Assembly: GCA_050330975.1 (NCBI GenBank)
Contig: JBHJHK010000337.1
Span: forward strand, 1 to 22,166
Direction of reading: 5' to 3'
Length of the DNA stretch: 22,166 nt
Source: JBHJHK01 sp050330975
GTDB taxonomy: Bacteria > Pseudomonadota > Gammaproteobacteria > Competibacterales > Competibacteraceae
Part shown: positions 20,682 to 22,166 of the stretch, piece by piece
Numbering within the stretch: the stretch's first letter is position 1
How the letters are laid out: every line of letters begins with the position of its first letter
Program-made: the position numbers and the translations under genes
Notes under the pieces: model-generated
The model's input: the letters and a program-made list of their open reading frames with translations, nothing else
What the model was told of the DNA's origin: nothing
Databases searched by the model: none

Positions 20682-20780
20682 AGAGGGCTAAGGACTGCCA
20701 CAACGACAAGAATCTCCCAACAAAGGACACATCAAAGAACCGTTTGAGTCCCAAAGGGGATTCAAACTTATATATTTTTG
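20682..20780 (+). ncRNA. Candidate small RNA or attenuated 5' leader (about 100 nt)
   Basis: A transcript from the promoter at 20645-20675 to the terminator at 20742-20779 would be about 100 nt. Its first 60 bases are A/C-rich, poorly structured and include TCTCCC (20713-20718), an anti-Shine-Dalgarno-like stretch. It ends in a strong hairpin and U-rich tail, like Hfq-type small RNAs. It could equally be a leader that regulates the gene at 20861. I do not recognise it as a known RNA family. Confidence 0.4.
20742..20779 (+). terminator. Rho-independent terminator inside the orf101 upstream region
   Basis: GTTTGAGTCCC (20742-20752) pairs with GGGATTCAAAC (20757-20767) in an 11-bp stem with one G-U pair and loop AAAG. 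It is followed at once by TTATATATTTTT (20768-20779). This is the clearest intrinsic terminator in the window. It lies about 80 bp before the next start codon, not after a protein gene, so it ends a small RNA or acts as an attenuator. Confidence 0.8.
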
Positions 20781-20860
20781 GAATAGATCCAGATTTCACA
20801 GGATCTTCCCAATGCCCACGGGCACTTAACCACCGATCCCCTGCGTGGAGGAGAATCACC

Positions 20861-21166
20861 ATGCTATCCTATGAAGACTGCCTGGGATGGAGCGACCTCG
20901 AAGAAGACGACGTCGAAACCATCGCAGATCAAGAGCATTTGCCCACCATTGTCGCCCTGGAATACGCCTGCTACTTGCTCGACGTCCCGGGGGGCTTGCC
21001 GCTCATGCGACAACGCCTGACCATGGGGTTGGTAGACGCCGAACGCCGTCGCGATCGGCTACAAGTCCGACGCCTCCAAGAGGTCATGGCCCACCTCGAC
21101 GCGGCGAAATTCAAGGCCGAAAGCCAAAGTTCTCCGCAAACCGGTCTTGGAACGCTTCCCAGGTAA
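20861..21166 (+). CDS. Unrecognised 101-residue protein
   Basis: This small, probably cytoplasmic protein is all-helical by composition and I cannot name the family. Its N-terminus is acidic (MLSYEDCLGWSDLEEDDVETIADQ), followed by HLPTIVALEYACYLLDVPGG and a charged helical half with ERRRDRLQVRRLQEVMAHLD. The overall pattern (start MLSYEDCL, then D-L-E, A-x-E-H-P, A-L-E) resembles a small conserved gammaproteobacterial hypothetical family I recall only vaguely. The ribosome binding site is excellent: GGAGGAG (20847-20853) seven bases before the ATG. It sits downstream of a promoter and an intrinsic terminator, so attenuation is possible. Its last 56 bp overlap the 3' end of the convergent kinase gene. 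Confidence 0.75.
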   Translation: MLSYEDCLGWSDLEEDDVETIADQEHLPTIVALEYACYLLDVPGGLPLMRQRLTMGLVDAERRRDRLQVRRLQEVMAHLDAAKFKAESQSSPQTGLGTLPR

Positions 21167-22043
21167 AGGTGTGGTTTTGAGGCCCGTGGCATTCGATTTT
21201 GCTGGCTCCTGCTAGAGATGCTATCCGCCCCGTGGTCTGCCAATCCCGGTCGGTCATGATGCCCAACAACAAGCCCGCCCGGTAGGCATCGCCACAACCC
21301 GTGGGATCCACCACCGTTGTGGGCCGGGCAGGGGGAATCTCGATGGTTTGGCCTTTGGCGTAGATCACCGACCCCTTGGCCCCCAAGGTGACGATCAACC
21401 CCTCCACCCGCTCGGCCAGTTGATCGCGACTCAAGCCGGTGCGATTCAATACCATTTCGCACTCGTAGTCGTTGACGGCCAAGTAGCTAGCCCGGTCGAG
21501 CATGGCCAACAGCGCTGGGCCATCGAACTGGGTCATGGCTTGGCCGGGGTCGAAGATGAATTTTAATCCCGCCGCCGCCATCTCCTCACCGTGGCGCACC
21601 ATGCCCTCAAAGCTGTCGGGGGCGATGAGGCCCACCTGGAAAGACCGGTCCTCAGGTATCCCCAGGCGACCGGAAAACGCCATGGCACCGGGGTGAAAGG
21701 CGGTGATCTGGTTGTCGTCGAGGTCGGTGGTGATAAATGCCTGGGCCGTGTAGGTATCGGGTATTACCTGGAGATAGTCCCGGGGAAGGGCATTTTGATC
21801 CATCCAGTTGGCATAGGGGGCAAAGTCTTCCCCCACGGTGCCCAAGGCATAGCCCTCCCCCTGGAGCAGCTTGAGGTTGTAGGCCACATTGCCGCCGCAG
21901 CCGCCGAATTCCCGCCGCATCTCTGGCACCAGAAACGATACGTTGAGCATGTGCACTTTGTCGGGGAGGATGTGTTGACCAAAGCGGTCTCTGAACAGCA
22001 TGACGGTGTCAAAGGCAAAGGAACCACAGATCAAAGCGGCCAA
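21111..22043 (-). CDS. PfkB/ribokinase-family kinase (adenosine or sugar kinase)
   Basis: This cytoplasmic kinase of about 310 residues phosphorylates a sugar or nucleoside with ATP. PfkB family marks are LICGSFAFDT at the N-terminus, EFGGCGGNVAYNLKLL (substrate-binding GGN region), VNDYECEMVL, VTLGAKGSVI and the signature DPTGCGDAYRAGLL with the catalytic-base Asp (about 252). NVAYNL and the DPTGCGDAY form suggest the adenosine-kinase-like/CbhK subgroup, but the substrate is uncertain. TTG at 22043 is chosen because GGAG (22051-22054 complement) is seven bases upstream; TTG at 22049 is only one base from it. No ATG exists in frame upstream within the window. It overlaps the preceding convergent gene by 56 bp. 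Confidence 0.88.
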   Translation of the reverse strand: MAALICGSFAFDTVMLFRDRFGQHILPDKVHMLNVSFLVPEMRREFGGCGGNVAYNLKLLQGEGYALGTVGEDFAPYANWMDQNALPRDYLQVIPDTYTAQAFITTDLDDNQITAFHPGAMAFSGRLGIPEDRSFQVGLIAPDSFEGMVRHGEEMAAAGLKFIFDPGQAMTQFDGPALLAMLDRASYLAVNDYECEMVLNRTGLSRDQLAERVEGLIVTLGAKGSVIYAKGQTIEIPPARPTTVVDPTGCGDAYRAGLLLGIMTDRDWQTTGRIASLAGASKIECHGPQNHTFTWEAFQDRFAENFGFRP

Positions 22044-22092
22044 GGTCAATCTCCGAGGAGGTAAGGGCAGGTGGGGACAAGGGCAGTATTGG

Positions 22093-22107
22093 TCCGCCCC
22101 AGGGGCG
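22093..22107. other. GC-rich hairpin upstream of the kinase
   Basis: CCGCCCCAGGGGCGG is a perfect inverted repeat just upstream of the minus-strand kinase gene. It could be the terminator stem of a gene lying outside the window, or leader structure. The remaining bases to 22166 show no supported gene. Confidence 0.25.
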
Positions 22108-22166
22108 GCCCCCGGGGGGAGTGGGCGGGCATGGGGTACCGGTGAACCCCTCCAGCGCCGTATTAA

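Noticed and set aside
1..22166. CRISPR arrays, insertion sequences, tRNA or rRNA genes, phage genes
   Set aside because: No regularly spaced repeats, transposase motifs, tRNA-like cloverleaf cores or rRNA sequence were seen on either strand.

Overview
The window is about 22 kb of high-GC, densely packed bacterial chromosome. It looks like a free-living gammaproteobacterium. The evidence is the trxA-rho pair divergent from an RhlB-type DEAD-box helicase, ubiK beside glnK, the nrdR-ribD-ribE-ribH-nusB cluster, and Rho and thioredoxin sequences close to the E. coli forms. TRAP uptake genes and a biosynthetic-type thiolase would fit a Chromatiales/Ectothiorhodospiraceae-like or marine relative, but I cannot place the genus. 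GTG and TTG starts are common (trxA, amtB, cobB, dctP, dctM, thiolase, PfkB kinase).

Layout. 1-1417 (minus): 5' part of rho, then trxA. 1744-3012 (plus): rhlB. 3034-3348 (minus): ubiK. 3481-5928 (plus): nitrogen module glnK-amtB-glnK, preceded by two NtrC-like sites and a textbook sigma-54 -24/-12 element. 5955-8204 (minus): MscS-family channel with a long periplasmic region. 8382-9137 (plus): CobB-like sirtuin lacking most of its zinc cysteines. 9302-12530 (plus): nrdR-ribD-ribE-ribH-nusB, without ribBA. 12718-15878 (plus): TRAP transporter dctP-dctQ-dctM with a strong hairpin after dctP, followed by an acetyl-CoA acetyltransferase and a YbfF-like hydrolase. 17924-19124 (minus): SDR oxidoreductase and group III truncated hemoglobin.

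19125-21166 is more accessory in character and has AT-richer spacers. It holds a cyclic-di-GMP class I riboswitch with a readable switching element, upstream of a small receiver-like protein of unknown function. A MOSC-domain protein (minus) follows. Then comes a promoter/terminator unit that is either a small RNA or an attenuated leader, and an unrecognised 101-residue protein. The window ends with a PfkB-family sugar/nucleoside kinase (minus, 21111-22043).

The most interesting part is 19343-20010. The c-di-GMP-I aptamer (19400-19500) is followed by a 9-nt segment that is an exact complement of the aptamer's 5' core and can alternatively close a local hairpin. This gives a concrete switching model for a gene whose product resembles a degenerate response-regulator receiver. 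The leader at 20645-20780 and the nitrogen-regulated promoter at 3481-3606 are the next most informative regulatory regions.
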